Assembly (NCBI GenBank): GCA_964439265.1
Contig: CAYTOA010000009.1
Location: 21,360-85,359, forward strand
Reading direction: 5' to 3'
Source of the DNA: JAGVPT01 sp964439265
Lineage (GTDB): Bacteria > Bacteroidota > Ignavibacteria > UBA10030 > UBA8401
Length of the DNA: 64,000 nucleotides
In this document: one piece after another, positions 63,484-64,000 of the stretch
Position numbering within the stretch: the first letter of the stretch is position 1
Layout of the letters: each line of letters starts with the position of its first letter
The notes under the pieces: model-generated
Databases searched by the model: none
What the model saw: the letters and a program-made list of their open reading frames with translations, nothing else
What the model was told of the DNA's origin: nothing
Made by a program: the position numbers and the translations under genes

Positions 63484-63600
63484 TGCCCCGAAGGGATGGC
63501 TTCGCTAGACGCGTCCCCCTTCGGGGGACTTGCTCAGGCTGATAAGGCCATGATCATCCTGAGTAAGTGAGCGGAGCGAGCGCATCCAAGGATCATGTCG
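63484..63600. repeat. Palindromic repeat, second copy of the 16858-17043 family
   Basis: The core GACGCGTCCCCCTTCGGGGGACTT-like hairpin (63509-63532), TGCTCAG, CATCCTGAGTAAG and GCGGAGCGAGCGCATC follow the same order as the reverse complement of 16925-17010. The segment just before it (63487-63505) matches the 22-bp insertion in the ORF6N pseudogene. It lies in the 425-bp spacer between the exporter and the final gene. I see no gene in that spacer. Confidence 0.65.
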
Positions 63601-63764
63601 CTGCTGTCTAGATCAAAGTTGCCAACCACCCGAATCTGCCAGATGGCTAAAATTACCTCCAAATAAGAAGAAACAAAATGGCAGGGTTACCGTATGATAA
63701 AACAATCTATTCCCTTCATTCATATGCAATTAACATCGAGAGTTTTCAGGAAAGGAGCGCTCCA

Positions 63765-64000
63765 ATGAACAGATTTTCCGTGCTCGTTCTACTTGCTGCC
63801 CTTGCCGGCTTTGCCGGCCAGAGTCTCGCACAGGACAACATCCTGGCAGAGCTGCAGAATCTCCACAAACGAGACGTAAAGTATGAGGGATTTACTCTCG
63901 ATGAATCGCAAAACATATCGATCAAGGTCGTCGCAGCAAGCAGGAAGCATCCGCTATGGACCAGGGCATGGATTCTGAACTCCGACACACGTGAGCGCGT
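63765..64000 (+). CDS. Secreted protein of unknown function, 3' end outside the window
   Basis: 78 codons of an open frame from ATG 63765, with AAAGGAGCG upstream at 63751-63759. Residues 1-22 form a signal peptide (ending SLAQ), and the start of a mature, mostly polar chain follows (DNILAELQNLHKR). It runs off the window, so no domain can be named. The AGGAAAGGAGCG leader resembles that of the lysine-rich gene at 9978. Confidence 0.8.
   Translation, partial: MNRFSVLVLLAALAGFAGQSLAQDNILAELQNLHKRDVKYEGFTLDESQNISIKVVAASRKHPLWTRAWILNSDTRER

Overview
This window looks like a metagenome-assembled scaffold (it carries a run of exactly 100 N at 33625-33724) from a member of the Bacteroidota/Ignavibacteria-Chlorobi side of the FCB superphylum. 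That placement is an inference. It rests on a type IX secretion (T9SS type A) C-terminal domain on a multihaem cytochrome, a ribosomal protein S16 with a long tail, an atp operon with alpha, gamma and the F0 genes but no beta or epsilon gene, separate rfaE1 and rfaE2 genes, a futalosine-type MqnA/MqnD homologue, and a TamB/BamA-like outer-membrane apparatus. Most genes are ordinary chromosomal genes, mostly on the minus strand. No rRNA, tRNA, CRISPR array, prophage or complete insertion sequence was seen. Layout: 0-3.2 kb holds a haem-binding protein, a nucleotide-pool hygiene pair (rdgB, guaD) and radA. 3.2-7.6 kb holds a frameshifted ORF6N gene and a TRAP transporter operon with a TatT lipoprotein. 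7.7-10.3 kb holds an OmpR-type two-component system followed by a lysine-rich secreted protein. 10.4-13.6 kb holds an unknown membrane protein, a MITE-like repeat and an amino-acid permease. 13.6-25.4 kb is an envelope block: a peptidase/propeller/beta-barrel fusion, RNase R, a giant TamB, and heptose kinase and adenylyltransferase. 25.5-31.8 kb holds surface and redox proteins: a nine-haem T9SS cytochrome, a FadL/PorV-like barrel, a low-complexity lipoprotein and another barrel. 31.8-40.7 kb holds cysS, a four-helix-bundle fragment, the gap, truncated recN, an intact ORF6N gene, a menaquinone gene, and the block rplS-trmD-rimM-khpA-rpsP-ffh. 40.7-47.5 kb is the ATP synthase operon preceded by a LytM peptidase and a bactofilin. 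47.6-64 kb holds glycosyltransferases, hydrolases, a class V aminotransferase, rlmD, an ABC-F protein, a response regulator with a metallo-hydrolase, a DMT permease, an ABC exporter and a truncated secreted protein. The genes fit together as a cell with an elaborate outer membrane: barrel export (TamB and BamA-like), T9SS secretion, LPS heptose synthesis, and respiratory haem proteins beside the proton-type ATP synthase. The most unusual material is repeats: a roughly 160-bp terminal-inverted-repeat family (two copies), a second palindromic family (two copies plus a 22-bp relic that breaks an ORF6N gene), AT-rich intergenic palindromes, an in-frame intergenic-type insert in an ABC-F gene, and a 66-bp triplication that gives TamB three membrane segments.
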